The notes: generated from the letters alone by a model not told the origin. A stretch of 64,000 nt of DNA from DATJMJ01 sp035503915 (GCA_035503915.1 DATJSU010000022.1:1-64000); one strand, 5' to 3'. Positions 25,977 through 35,202 are shown, numbered from the stretch's first letter. Translations and numbers: made by a program.

Positions 25977-26609
25977 ATGGCGAAGCCAGGTCAGCCTGCT
26001 CCGATCGAGAGAGAGGTGGCCCGGCTTTTCGCGCTAGTAAGCGAAGCTCTCGCCGCTGCCACGGATGCCTTGCTGGGTGGGGAACCCAGTGAAGCAAGCC
26101 GCGTTGTCGAGTCCGACAGGTCTGTGGACGCTCTCACAGATGAGCTCACGCGCCGCATTTGGGAAGACCTCGACGACCTGCTCCCACCAAACGAGCAGAC
26201 CCGCCAGTTGATCGGGCTATTGACCATCCTGCCCGAGCTCGAGCGCAGTGCTGACCTCGCCGAGCACATAGCGCAGCGCGGTGTTTCCCAGCTCGGCCGG
26301 GACATGCCCCCGGTCACCCGCGGTATCGTCCAGCGCATGTCGGACGTGGCGCTCGAGATGTGGCACGAAGCGGCCGGCAGCTACGTGCGCGCCACCGACG
26401 CCGGGGACTCGCTCAACCAAGCCGACGAAGAACTCGACATCCTCACCAGGCGCCTAACTGACGAAGTGAGCTCGTCCCAGCTGGTACCCTCGATCGCAGC
26501 CCAGGTCACCTTGCTCGGGCGCTTCTACGAACGCCTTGGTGACCATGCGGTCAACCTGGCTAGGCGAGCCGAGGGGTTGCGGGGCGGCCCACCAGTTTCG
26601 GGACGCTGA
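25977..26609 (+). CDS. phoU: PhoU-family phosphate regulator
   Basis: The 210-residue, all-helical protein contains two PhoU repeats. Each has the E/D-x-x-x-D metal-binding pattern: VVESDRSVDALTDELTRRI with LPELERSADLAEHIAQRG, and LNQADEELDILTRRLTDEV with YERLGDHAVNLARRAEGL. PhoU links phosphate transport to the sensor kinase of the Pho regulon and restrains uptake. Its position after a PHS transporter, rather than a Pst system, suggests it modulates this permease or a Pho two-component system encoded elsewhere. It has its own PHO-like box. Confidence 0.9.
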   Translation: MAKPGQPAPIEREVARLFALVSEALAAATDALLGGEPSEASRVVESDRSVDALTDELTRRIWEDLDDLLPPNEQTRQLIGLLTILPELERSADLAEHIAQRGVSQLGRDMPPVTRGIVQRMSDVALEMWHEAAGSYVRATDAGDSLNQADEELDILTRRLTDEVSSSQLVPSIAAQVTLLGRFYERLGDHAVNLARRAEGLRGGPPVSGR

Positions 26610-26713
26610 AATGATGAGTTGCGGCACCTCGGGCCACCGGAGCTCCTCCAAGTCAACCGGGACGACCACGCGCTGGCAAACCACCCCGCGACGCTCAGAC
26701 AGGAAGGACCGTA

Positions 26714-27322
26714 GTGAAAGCTCTTTTTGGACGATGTACCAGTTGCTTGGGGGCGACTGGTGTTGTTGGCCTCGTGGCGGTGGGGACGCCGGCGATTGTC
26801 ATGCTCCGCGGCCCACTAGCCGCCGAGGCTGGAGCGCCCCCAGCAGCGAGCAAGACGGTCATCTTGTTGGGCGACGGCATCGGGAAAGCCCGCTTCGGCC
26901 AAAGCGAGCGGGTGGCTACCGCAGACCTCGGCAACGCTCTCTCTGAGACCAAGGCAACCGTTGCCGAGCATGGCAGGGACTGCACCATTGACATGGCGGT
27001 GCAATGGCCCGCGCTAACCGCGTACTTTTACCAAGGGCGCTTTGTCGGCTACAGCACGTTTGCCGCCAATGGTGAGCCACTCCCCAAGGCGGACATGGCG
27101 ACGGCCAAAGGCCTCCGGGTCGGCGACACGCTGGGGGAGGCACGGCGGCTATATGACGGCGCTCTCAGGACCACTCTCGCCCAGGGAGGGGCTTGGTTCG
27201 CTAAGACCCCAAACGGGACGCTCGAGGGTTACCTGAGCGCAGAGGTCAACCAGGAGAGCCCGCCGCCTCGGATCGCCAGCATCGAGGCGGGACATGTCGG
27301 TTGCCCCGCAGCGACCCCTTAG
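26714..27322 (+). CDS. Secreted or membrane-anchored protein of unknown function
   Basis: The 202-residue product has an N-terminal hydrophobic segment (CLGATGVVGLVAVGTPAIVM) serving as signal or anchor. The mature domain has two similar blocks that could be internal repeats: DGIGKARFGQSERVATADLG and LRVGDTLGEARRLYDGALRT. Each has the pattern G-(I/D)-x-x-x-x-x-x-x-E common in a widespread class of secreted actinobacterial proteins. Two cysteines (GRDCTID, GHVGCPA) may form a disulfide. GTG 26714 is used; the previous gene ends 104 bases earlier. Confidence 0.6.
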   Translation: MKALFGRCTSCLGATGVVGLVAVGTPAIVMLRGPLAAEAGAPPAASKTVILLGDGIGKARFGQSERVATADLGNALSETKATVAEHGRDCTIDMAVQWPALTAYFYQGRFVGYSTFAANGEPLPKADMATAKGLRVGDTLGEARRLYDGALRTTLAQGGAWFAKTPNGTLEGYLSAEVNQESPPPRIASIEAGHVGCPAATP

Positions 27323-27384
27323 CGCACCCTTCATGGCCTGGCAGCTAGGGAAGAACGCTGTCTGTTACGTCTCTGTTAACCGGA

Positions 27385-28038
27385 GTGCCCGACAATCAGC
27401 ACGTGGCCCCTTCTCGTTCGCTCAAAATCGTCCTTACCGGTGTCGTCGCGGGCGGGCTCGCCCTCGTCCTCGCCGCCTGCGGGGGCTCGCCGAAAAGCGC
27501 CGTGGCCAGCCTTGGCAACGGCACTACCACCACAGCCCAGCCGGCCCCGGCCGCCACAAGTGGAGGTGGAGGTGGCGCGGGCCCCGCGAGCGCCGGCAAC
27601 CCCGGCTCTGGCGGCGGCGAGCGAATGGTCATGGCCGGAGCCAACTACACCGAGATGCTCAAGTTCTCGCAGTGCATGCGTTCCCACGGGCTGGCGGATT
27701 TCCCCGACCCGAGCGCCGACGGCTCCATCTCGTTCGGCTCGGCCGACGGCATCAACCCCCAGTCACCGCAGTTCGAGGCGGCTGACAAGACGTGCCGCAA
27801 ACTGCTGCCCAACGGCGGCCAACCGACGCCAGCCCAGCAGGCGCAATTTACGGCGCAGGCGCTCAAGTTCTCCCAGTGCATGCGCGCCCACGGCATCGCC
27901 GACTTCCCCGACCCGACGTCGAGCGGGCTCGAGGTCAGCGCGAAGTCAGGCAGTGACCTGGACCCGAACAACCCCCGGTTCCAGGCCGCCCAGAAGGCCT
28001 GCCAGAGCGTCATGCCTGGGCCCAAGGTCGCAGGGTAG
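27385..28038 (+). CDS. Lipoprotein with duplicated C-M-R-x-H-G / F-P-D-P motif
   Basis: The 217-residue product starts with a lipoprotein signal ending in LVLAAC, then a Gly/Ser/Ala-rich linker. It has two tandem units, each LKFSQCMR(S/A)HG(L/I)ADFPDP followed about 45 residues later by a cysteine (DKTCRKLLPN, QKACQSVMPG). The two halves are clearly duplicates, and it is the best-conserved of the three paralogues in the window. Surface display through the lipid anchor is expected; function is unknown. The start may be GTG 27385 or GTG 27403. Confidence 0.78.
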   Translation: MPDNQHVAPSRSLKIVLTGVVAGGLALVLAACGGSPKSAVASLGNGTTTTAQPAPAATSGGGGGAGPASAGNPGSGGGERMVMAGANYTEMLKFSQCMRSHGLADFPDPSADGSISFGSADGINPQSPQFEAADKTCRKLLPNGGQPTPAQQAQFTAQALKFSQCMRAHGIADFPDPTSSGLEVSAKSGSDLDPNNPRFQAAQKACQSVMPGPKVAG

Positions 28039-28172
28039 ACGCTGGGCTGAAGCGCAGGTTCAGGTTGGCTTTCCCCGTCTAGCTGACTGGGACCGGCGGG
28101 AGCCGAGAGCTAGTCAAGCTCGGTCTTGGGCGGCGTCGGGTTTGCAGGTCGTATGCTGGCTGGATTAGCGCA

Positions 28173-29570
28173 GTGCGTTCGGAGCCGTTCGAGCTCGCAA
28201 GGGTGTTTGAGGAGCGCAAACGCCAGAACTTTCGGCTCCACGCCCGCTACCTGAACCCCCAGCTTCCCCGGGTGCTCGAGACCCTCGGCTTCGACCGCTT
28301 CTACGTGCGGGGCGAGGGCTGTTACCTCTACGACGACGAGGGGCGGCGGTACCTCGACTTCCTGGCTGGCTTTGGAGTTTTCGCTTTGGGCCGGGGGCAC
28401 CCGGCCATTACCCGTGCCTTGCGCGAGGCCCTGGACGCCGACCTTCCCAACCTCGTGCAGATGGACTGCGCTTTGCTGCCCGGCGTGCTCGCCGAGGCGC
28501 TCGTCGCCCGCGCTCACCCGGGCATCGAGCGGGTGTTCTTTACCAACTCGGGTGCCGAGGCAATCGAGAGCGCGATCAAGTTCGCCCGCAGTGCGACCAA
28601 GCGAAGCCGCGTCCTGTACTGCGACCATGCGTTCCACGGGCTCACGACCGGAGCCTTGTCCCTAAACGGGGGGACAGAGTTCCGCGAAGGCTTCGGTGCG
28701 CTCTTGCCGGGTTGCGAAAAGATCCCTTTCGGTGACGCCGACGCGCTCGAGCAGGAACTACAACGCGGGGACGTGGCTGCCTTTGTAGCGGAACCGATCC
28801 AGGGCAAGGGCGTGAACATCGCCTCGGACGAGTTTTGGGCCGCGGCTCAGGCACTCTGCCGCAAGTACAAGGCGCTGCTGGTCATCGACGAGGTGCAGAC
28901 TGGCCTGGGCCGGACCGGGACGTTCTTCTGCTACGAGCACTGGCAGCTTCAACCTGACATCATCACCGTGTCCAAGGCCCTGTCAGGGGGGTATGTCCCG
29001 GTTGGGGCCATGCTGTGCTCGGCAAAGGTGTCGGACTCCGTCTTCAGTTCCATGGAACGCGCAGTGGTCCATTCGTCCACATTCAGCACTAACCAGCTAG
29101 CAATGGTGGCCGGGTTGGCGACCCTGAAGGCCTTTGAGGAAGAGGACATCCCTGACCGAGCCCGGCGCACGGGGGAGGCGCTCGCCAAGGCTCTGGCGCC
29201 CCTCGTGGACCGGCACGAGTGCCTGCGAGAAGTCCGTGGCAAGGGCCTCATGATCGGCTTGGTGTTCGGCGAGCCGACCTCCCCGGCCCTGCGCCGCCGC
29301 TTCAGGGCCGTCGAAGCTGTCCGTCCGGCGCTGTTCTCGCAAATGGTTGTCGTCCCGCTTTTCCAGCGGCACCGCATCCTCACCCAGGTCGCTGCGGACA
29401 ATATGAACGTCATAAAGCTGCTCCCCCCGCTGATCGCCGGGGAGGACGAGGTGGAGTACTTCGTCGACGCCCTCGAAGATGTCCTGGCGAGCACCGAGAA
29501 GGGTTCGAACCTGATCTTTGAGTTCGGCAAGACGCTCGCAAAGGGCACCTTGCGCCGTTCACGGGTTTGA
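28173..29570 (+). CDS. Class III PLP-dependent aminotransferase
   Basis: The 465-residue enzyme has the class III (ornithine/acetylornithine/GABA-like) fold. Landmarks are FFTNSGAEAIESAIKFAR (phosphate-binding turn), DHAFHGLTTGALSLNG, VAEPIQGKGV, LLVIDEVQTGLGRTG with Asp239 for the pyridine nitrogen, and VSKALSGGYVPVGAM with Lys268 as the Schiff-base lysine. All catalytic residues are intact. The amino donor cannot be fixed from sequence; a diamine, amino acid or amino-sugar substrate is possible. It overlaps a broken NAD-dependent epimerase gene by four bases, so the two were once a unit, recalling operons for modified lipids or sugars. Confidence 0.92.
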   Translation: MRSEPFELARVFEERKRQNFRLHARYLNPQLPRVLETLGFDRFYVRGEGCYLYDDEGRRYLDFLAGFGVFALGRGHPAITRALREALDADLPNLVQMDCALLPGVLAEALVARAHPGIERVFFTNSGAEAIESAIKFARSATKRSRVLYCDHAFHGLTTGALSLNGGTEFREGFGALLPGCEKIPFGDADALEQELQRGDVAAFVAEPIQGKGVNIASDEFWAAAQALCRKYKALLVIDEVQTGLGRTGTFFCYEHWQLQPDIITVSKALSGGYVPVGAMLCSAKVSDSVFSSMERAVVHSSTFSTNQLAMVAGLATLKAFEEEDIPDRARRTGEALAKALAPLVDRHECLREVRGKGLMIGLVFGEPTSPALRRRFRAVEAVRPALFSQMVVVPLFQRHRILTQVAADNMNVIKLLPPLIAGEDEVEYFVDALEDVLASTEKGSNLIFEFGKTLAKGTLRRSRV

Positions 29571-30461
29571 TCCTCCAGCAGGGGGACAGGGTGCTGGTCA
29601 CCGGCGCCAGCGGGTTTATCGGTTCCGCGCTGACGCGGGCGGTGATCGGTAGGGGCCAGCAAGCAGTGGCCCTGGTCGAGCCGGGCACCGACACGCGGAA
29701 CTTAGATGGGTTGCCCGTTGAAAAGGTGACGGGCGACGTACGTGACTCGACCTGCCTGAAGGAGGCGGTCGCCGGTTGCCGGGCCGTGTTCCACCTCGCT
29801 GGCCTGTACCGGTTCTGGGCGCGCGATCCTCGACAGTTCGAAGTACGTTGCCGAGCACGAGGTACTTCGTGCTGCAGCCCAAGGGTTCCCCGTCTCGCTG
29901 GTGCTCCCGACCTTCCCGCTGGGGCCGGGCGACCGGGGCCCGACACCCACTGGACGGCTGGTCCTGGACTACCTGAACGGCCGCATCCCCGCCTACGTGG
30001 ACACTGTATTGAACGTGGTCCACGTGGACGATGTGGCGCAAGGGCACATCCTCGCTTTGGAGGCCGGGGCCGTTGGCCGCAGCTACATCCTGGGAGGGGA
30101 GAACTTCACTTTGAAGCAGCTGCTCGAGGCGCTTGCCGCGCGCACAGGGTTCCGTGCGCCCAGGGCCCGCCTGCCGCGGGTCGTGTCCTTCGCCGCGGCG
30201 GGCATCTCCGAAACCCTCGAAGGTCGAGTTCTCCGGCGTCACCCATCGATCCCGTTAGAAGCGGTACGGATGTCGTCGACGCTGATGGCCTTTGACGATC
30301 GCAGGGCACGTCTCGAGCTTGGCTACGTGCCGCGCCCGGCGACCGAAGCGATCGAGGACTCGGTCCAATGGTTTATCGATAACGGCTATGTAAGGGGCCG
30401 GCGCCGGACGAAGGTCACGGGTAGTACCGAGGACAAGGTCACTACCGCTCGCGTTGGCTAG
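29567..30461 (+). pseudogene. NAD-dependent epimerase/dehydratase (HpnA-like), internally deleted
   Basis: The first 90 codons encode a normal SDR N-terminus: VLVTGASGFIGSALTRAVI for the Rossmann GxxGxxG, then GDVRDSTCLKEAVAGCRAVF and HLAGLYRFWARDPR. At about 29834-29838 the reading jumps to another frame, SKYVAEHEVLRAAAQGFPVS, then LVLPTFPLGPGD, and runs to the stop at 30461. Roughly 60 residues are missing, including the catalytic Tyr of the Y-x-x-x-K motif, although the Lys (in SKYVAE) survives. The pattern resembles hopanoid-associated sugar epimerases. The product cannot be functional unless the break is a sequencing or assembly error. Confidence 0.8.
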
Positions 30462-30553
30462 GGCGACAACCTCCGTGCCGGGCCAGCGGGCGTTCCTCGG
30501 GCTCCGCTACCGGTCCGGCAGCCGTACGATTGTCGTGACGGAAAGGGGTTCTT

Positions 30554-30919
30554 ATGGCCACGACGACGGTGGACAGCGCGCTTGGCGATTTCAGAGACCG
30601 GGCGCTGGCCGAGGAAGGACTGGCGCCACTGTCCTATGACGAACAGGCCAAGCTCGGCGACGAAGCGCTCAGCGACGAAGCGCTCACCGCCTTGGCTCTT
30701 AGTGCTGACCCGGACGCGCCCATCGCCCCCGGGGCTGTGCGTTTGGACTTGTTCGCACGCCAGCCTAGCGGTTTTTTGCCTGAGTGGTACATGCCGCGGG
30801 TCATGGCGAAGAGGGTGCGGGGTTGGCGCGTGCCGGTGGTCTACGCCATTATTGCGGCCTTTTTGCTCATTGACGCTTTCGGCCTCTGCATAACCTACGG
30901 TCAACTGGTCGCCGCCTGA
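30554..30919 (+). CDS. Small protein with one C-terminal membrane helix
   Basis: The 121-residue product has an acidic soluble N-terminal part (DFRDRALAEEGLAPLSYDEQ, LGDEALSDEALTALALSADP) and a single helix near the end (VPVVYAIIAAFLLIDAFGLC). It is probably tail-anchored or a type II membrane protein. ATG 30554 has GGAAAGG upstream. No family was recognised; nearby genes encode exported proteins. Confidence 0.65.
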   Translation: MATTTVDSALGDFRDRALAEEGLAPLSYDEQAKLGDEALSDEALTALALSADPDAPIAPGAVRLDLFARQPSGFLPEWYMPRVMAKRVRGWRVPVVYAIIAAFLLIDAFGLCITYGQLVAA

Positions 30920-30983
30920 GGAGCTCTTGGTTGCGAGCAGATCGCACCCTGGTCAGCCCGGCCCGGCGCGATAGGGTCGCAAG

Positions 30984-31718
30984 ATGGCTTCATTTTCCCG
31001 GCTGAGAGCGTGCTGGGCCGCCCCCTTACTGACATTCCTGGGGACCGCGCTCGTGGTCCCGCTCACATGGCCGCAGGTCGCGTCAGCTCAGGGCGCGACG
31101 GTGAGCTCAGTGATCGCCTCAGCCAAGGGCGCGATCACCAAGCAAACCGGCGTGCACCTGCTCGTTTACTCGCATGTGGGTTCAAGTGTCGAGAGCCTCG
31201 TAGGAGACCTAGGGGTCAAGCGCGGCATCGAAACCATCACGCAGAACAAGGACACCGTCACCATTGAGCTGACTCCCAGCTACGCCTACGTCAAGGGCAA
31301 CGAGCCAGGATTGACATCCATCATGGGTTTCAGCGCCAGCCAGGCCAAGAAGATCGGAAATGAGTGGGTATCGGTAAAGGCCGGCACGAGCCAGTACACG
31401 TCCCTGGCCTCGGGCCTAGACACCTCCTCGCTGGCAGGGCTGCTCCCAGACGTCAAGGGCACCACTTTGAGTGTTGAGAAGGCCAAACCCGTGGACCTCT
31501 TCCTGCTCAAATGGACCTCGGCGGCAACAAGCTCGTCGCCCCAGCTCACGCATACGCTCACGCTGGCGGCCGTGGGCGATACCCTGCCGGTTGAGCAGTC
31601 GACGGTCGCGGCCAACGGCTCGACGGAGACTGCGGCGTTTTCAAAGTGGGGGGAGGCGGTCCGTGTGAGCGCTCCGCCCGCCCGTTCGACCATTCCTTAT
31701 TCCACGCTCGCGTCCTAA
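30984..31718 (+). CDS. LppX/LprG-like secreted protein
   Basis: The 244-residue product has a signal peptide (PLLTFLGTALVVPLTWPQVASAQ) and an LppX/LprAFG-like mature part. It shows SAKGAITKQTGVHLLVYSHV, AYVKGNEPGLTSIMGF, WVSVKAGTSQYTSLASGL, and an ending AAFSKWGEAVRVSAPPA, similar to that of the product at 19783. No lipobox cysteine is present. It probably carries or senses an envelope lipid. A C-M-R-x-H-G lipoprotein lies close by on the opposite strand, as also happens at 19783-21497. Confidence 0.6.
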   Translation: MASFSRLRACWAAPLLTFLGTALVVPLTWPQVASAQGATVSSVIASAKGAITKQTGVHLLVYSHVGSSVESLVGDLGVKRGIETITQNKDTVTIELTPSYAYVKGNEPGLTSIMGFSASQAKKIGNEWVSVKAGTSQYTSLASGLDTSSLAGLLPDVKGTTLSVEKAKPVDLFLLKWTSAATSSSPQLTHTLTLAAVGDTLPVEQSTVAANGSTETAAFSKWGEAVRVSAPPARSTIPYSTLAS

Positions 31719-32008
31719 TAGGCGGGCGCTGGGGCCGCAGGTGTGCCGCCCGGGCAGTCAGCCTTGCTCAACCAACGCGTTCGGGGACGATGCTAGGCAC
31801 CGGCACCCCAGGCTGTCGACCGGGTCGCTCGCTAGCAGGGACCGCCACCCCAGGAACGGAGCGCCGTGACCGGGACGGTCCTTGCTTGTTCGGTGCTCGG
31901 CTCGGGGAGGTCGTCCAGGTGGCAAATGCCGATGATGCGCCGGGCGACGGGCGAGCGAACTTCAGCGTCACCTGGGGCTCCAGTTTCTAAAGGCACCCAC
32001 CGACCTGC

Positions 32009-32641
32009 TCATTGGCCGTCTTCGGCTTGCTTGGAGAACGGAAGCCCGGGAGGGATGAGCATCTCGCAGGTCTCCCGCGCCTTGAGGAAAGTGGGCGAGT
32101 TGCCGATGCTCGAGTTCATCCCGGCCGGCAGGGGGAAGCGCACGCTGTTGGCCGAGAAGACCGGGTCCGGGAACTCCGGCACGCCATGGGCGCGCATGCA
32201 GGTGGCGGCCTTGATGTAGTCGACCTGGTCTTTAGGGGTGATGGTGATCGTCGGGCTGGGCGCCTGACCGCTGGGGAGGAGGGACTGGCAGCGCGCACGC
32301 GCTGCCTGGACCGTCGGCGAGTTCTTGTCGATGGAAACCGGCCCGGCAGGGACCGCGCTGCCGTTCGCTGACATCACGAGCTCGGGGAAGTTCGCCACCC
32401 CGTGGTGGCGCATGCAGGAGACGAACTGTTCGAGCTGGCCACCGATGTTCCCTGGCGACGAGCCCGCAGGGCTAGCGGTCAGGGCGGTAGTCGTCGAGCC
32501 GATATGGGCGACGCTCGCCGACGGCGCCCCACCCCCGCAGGCAGCGAGCGCGAGCGAAAGGGAGGCGAGGACGGCCGCGAGTGGCCAGCCGCGGGCGAGG
32601 CGTCGCAGTACCGTCAGAATGCTCTGCACGTTGCTGCTCAC
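32009..32641 (-). CDS. Lipoprotein with duplicated C-M-R-x-H-G motif, in an ABC transporter operon
   Basis: The 210-residue product has a lipoprotein signal ending in LALAAC and two motif copies, FVSCMRHHGVANFPELV and AATCMRAHGVPEFPDPV. Each is followed by a cysteine helix (AARARCQSLLPSG, ARETCEMLIPPG). Its ATG overlaps the stop of the FtsX-like permease by four bases, so it is translationally coupled to the transporter and probably works with it at the cell surface, for example as a substrate-binding or accessory lipoprotein. It is paralogous to 20949 and 27385. Confidence 0.8.
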   Translation of the reverse strand: MSSNVQSILTVLRRLARGWPLAAVLASLSLALAACGGGAPSASVAHIGSTTTALTASPAGSSPGNIGGQLEQFVSCMRHHGVANFPELVMSANGSAVPAGPVSIDKNSPTVQAARARCQSLLPSGQAPSPTITITPKDQVDYIKAATCMRAHGVPEFPDPVFSANSVRFPLPAGMNSSIGNSPTFLKARETCEMLIPPGLPFSKQAEDGQ

Positions 32642-35202
32642 TCGATCGCCCGCCGGCTGGTGGCCGGGCGCTCCCTGCCGGAGAGCACCCAGCCGAGCAC
32701 TACGGCCACGGCCGGCATCCCGAGCAGGATCACGAGCAGGTTGGTGACGGGTACGTCCGCGACCGCAGCAAGGCCGCCTGCCACCGCGTTGCCTCTCACC
32801 CAGCCGATCATGCCGACATAGCCGGCGACGGTGCCGAGCAAGCCGCCGAGTAGAGCTAGCCCCCCGGCTGTGGCGGCCGAGAGCGCGTGCCGGGCCCAGC
32901 TGCTAGCCCCAGTGGCGGCCAGTACGCGCAGGTCCCCGGCAGTTTCGCTGCGGACCAACCCGACAGACATGGCAAGGATCGCGAGAGCTAATCCGATACC
33001 GAAGGTTGTGGCGCCATTTATGAGCGTCGACATGTTCGGCACGTTGTCCTTGGTCTCGATGGACATGCCTTGGGCAACGGCCATCAGCTGTGCGCTTTTG
33101 GCCTGGGCCGGGTTAATTGCTTGGGGTGCTTGGATGAACCAACCGGCGAGGCCGGGCTTGAGCCCGAGCTGGCCGATGGCGTGAAGCGTAATGAGGGTGT
33201 TGGGCGCGCTGGTCCCCGAGGGGAGAGCGTCCAGCTCTTGTATGACAGGGCGCTCGATGATGCAGTTGCTGCTCGTGCACCCGGGCGCTTCGGTACTGGG
33301 CCCATTATTGGCTTGCCCGTTATCGACCAACTGCATGTGCGCAACGCTCGCCAACCGGGGGCGCACGGTGATTATGTCGGCCGACGGTGAGATTTCGCCC
33401 GGGCGGATGTGAAAGGCGGCCAAGAGCTCTGGCGTAGCTACATAGATGGCGCCGTCCCATCGGCGGTCCGGCCCGGCGTAGGAGAGAGTGGCCGATGTGG
33501 TCAGGAGCTCGACAACTTCGTGCGAACCGACCAGGCCGGCGATCGCGAGCGCCGTCTTTTGCTCGGTGGCGGGCGAGGAGCCTGTTACGGGGCCACCTAG
33601 CAGGCTGCCTGGCGTATAGGTATATACGACCAGCTGGTTGCTGGCCACGTTTGAGCCCGTGTAATCGAGCGGGTTGGCATAGCGGGCTGCCGCCACTACG
33701 CAGATGACCACTGCGATCAGTACCGCGAGGCTGATGGCGGCCAACGCGGGGCCCGAGCGTGCACGGTAACGAGCAAGGTCTCGCCACGCCAGGCGCACCG
33801 TCACAGGAGCTACCCGCGCCAGCCGGCCTAGTAGGGAGAGGCAAAAAGGCGCCAGGAGGATCACGGCCGGGACCAGCAACGCCAGTCCCAGGACCGTTTC
33901 GGTGGCCCCGCCCCCCGCCGTGCTGTGGCTCCCCCCGTAACCGATCACAAGGAAGGCAGCCACAAGGCAAGCGAGGCCCGGGAGCGCCGAGCGGTGGACC
34001 TTTGGTGGAGGGTTGGGGCGACCGGAGAGGGCGGCCAGGACCGGCACCCGGGCGACCGCGCGCGCCGGGCGCGAAGCCGAGAAATAGGCAGCCAGCACTG
34101 CCAGTACCATGCCACCAGCGACCGCCGGCCAAGGCACAGCCAGCAAGGGAATGGCACGATGGGCCGTCGCCTGGAAGGTCGGCCTGTAAGCGAACCAGGC
34201 CAGGAGGCCGGCCCCCGCCCCGACGGTCGCCCCGACGATGCCAACAACAGCGCCATTGGCTTTCACCACCAGGCTGATGTTGTCCTCGGTGGCGCCCAAA
34301 GAGGCGAGCACCCCGAAGGACCGCAGCCGCCTTTGCGCGAGCACGGTGAACCCGCCCACCGATACCAACCCGATCAGCAGCATCCCCATCGTCAGGCCCC
34401 CGCCGATGACGATCGCGGGGAGGGGGTTGGTCTGGGCAGAGCTGGCGGGTGTCTGCACGTTCGCCCCGATTTGTTGGGGCGGGACGCCGGGCGCGTCGAA
34501 GAGGACGGTCACCTCGCTCGGCCTGCTCACTTGGCCCGGGGCCACGAGCGCGAACTGGTCCTCGAAGTTCTCGGGGTCCTGTACCAGCCCCACCACGTGG
34601 AGGGCCCGCTCGTGATCACCCTGGGCCCAGGTATCGCCCACTTTCAGGCCGAGGTCGGATGCCAACGAAGGCGTAAGGGCGGTCTCGCCTGCCGTAGTGG
34701 GGTAGCGGCCGGACAACAACGAGAGCATGGGCCGGCCGAAAGGGCCGTTTGGGGCCTGCGCTCGCAACTGGTAATTCCCCACCGAACCGGGGACCGGCCG
34801 GGACTCGTTCTCGATGACGTCTGTGCGGCCGTAACGGGCCTTTATCATCGCAAGCTCGGCCGACATGTGCGGGCCCGGCGAAGCGAAGGTGGCCATGTCG
34901 CCGGCCGTCCCAAAGCCGTTGCTCGCAGGGACCTCGCTGTCGATAGCGACCGCCGCCCCCACAACGGTGGCGGCTACTGCCACGACGATCAGAGACAGCA
35001 CCAGCAGTTGTTGGCGCCACTCCCGCTTGAAAAGGCGCCACGCCCAGCGGCTGACAGCCCGCCGGGCAGGTGCCCCACCATCGTTGCCGCCATCGGCGAC
35101 GAGCCACCCATGCGCACGGGAGCGGAAAAGCCGCCGTCCCCCGAAGAACAAAACTACGGCAAGGAGCGCAAACAGCAGGAGCACCGGGGCCCCGCCGCTC
35201 AT
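32638..35202 (-). CDS. FtsX-like ABC transporter permease
   Basis: The 854-residue membrane protein has two FtsX/MacB-type permease halves. One large extracytoplasmic region follows an early helix (LLVLSLIVVAVAATVVGAAVA), a three-helix block contains IVIGGGLTMGMLLIGLVSVG and VVGIVGATVGAGAGLLAWFA, and a second extracytoplasmic domain precedes the C-terminal helices (FGIGLALAILAMSVGLVRSE, LLGGLLGTVAGYVGMIGW). Such permeases drive mechanical work in the envelope, or export lipids or peptides, rather than classic import. It overlaps the ATPase gene upstream and the lipoprotein gene downstream by four bases each. Confidence 0.9.
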   Translation of the reverse strand: MSGGAPVLLLFALLAVVLFFGGRRLFRSRAHGWLVADGGNDGGAPARRAVSRWAWRLFKREWRQQLLVLSLIVVAVAATVVGAAVAIDSEVPASNGFGTAGDMATFASPGPHMSAELAMIKARYGRTDVIENESRPVPGSVGNYQLRAQAPNGPFGRPMLSLLSGRYPTTAGETALTPSLASDLGLKVGDTWAQGDHERALHVVGLVQDPENFEDQFALVAPGQVSRPSEVTVLFDAPGVPPQQIGANVQTPASSAQTNPLPAIVIGGGLTMGMLLIGLVSVGGFTVLAQRRLRSFGVLASLGATEDNISLVVKANGAVVGIVGATVGAGAGLLAWFAYRPTFQATAHRAIPLLAVPWPAVAGGMVLAVLAAYFSASRPARAVARVPVLAALSGRPNPPPKVHRSALPGLACLVAAFLVIGYGGSHSTAGGGATETVLGLALLVPAVILLAPFCLSLLGRLARVAPVTVRLAWRDLARYRARSGPALAAISLAVLIAVVICVVAAARYANPLDYTGSNVASNQLVVYTYTPGSLLGGPVTGSSPATEQKTALAIAGLVGSHEVVELLTTSATLSYAGPDRRWDGAIYVATPELLAAFHIRPGEISPSADIITVRPRLASVAHMQLVDNGQANNGPSTEAPGCTSSNCIIERPVIQELDALPSGTSAPNTLITLHAIGQLGLKPGLAGWFIQAPQAINPAQAKSAQLMAVAQGMSIETKDNVPNMSTLINGATTFGIGLALAILAMSVGLVRSETAGDLRVLAATGASSWARHALSAATAGGLALLGGLLGTVAGYVGMIGWVRGNAVAGGLAAVADVPVTNLLVILLGMPAVAVVLGWVLSGRERPATSRRAIE

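Noticed and set aside
31788..31806. Third copy of the response-regulator promoter repeat (gatgctaggcaccggcac)
   Set aside because: Only about 18 bases match, without the -10/-35 elements or the palindrome, so this may be chance in GC-rich DNA.
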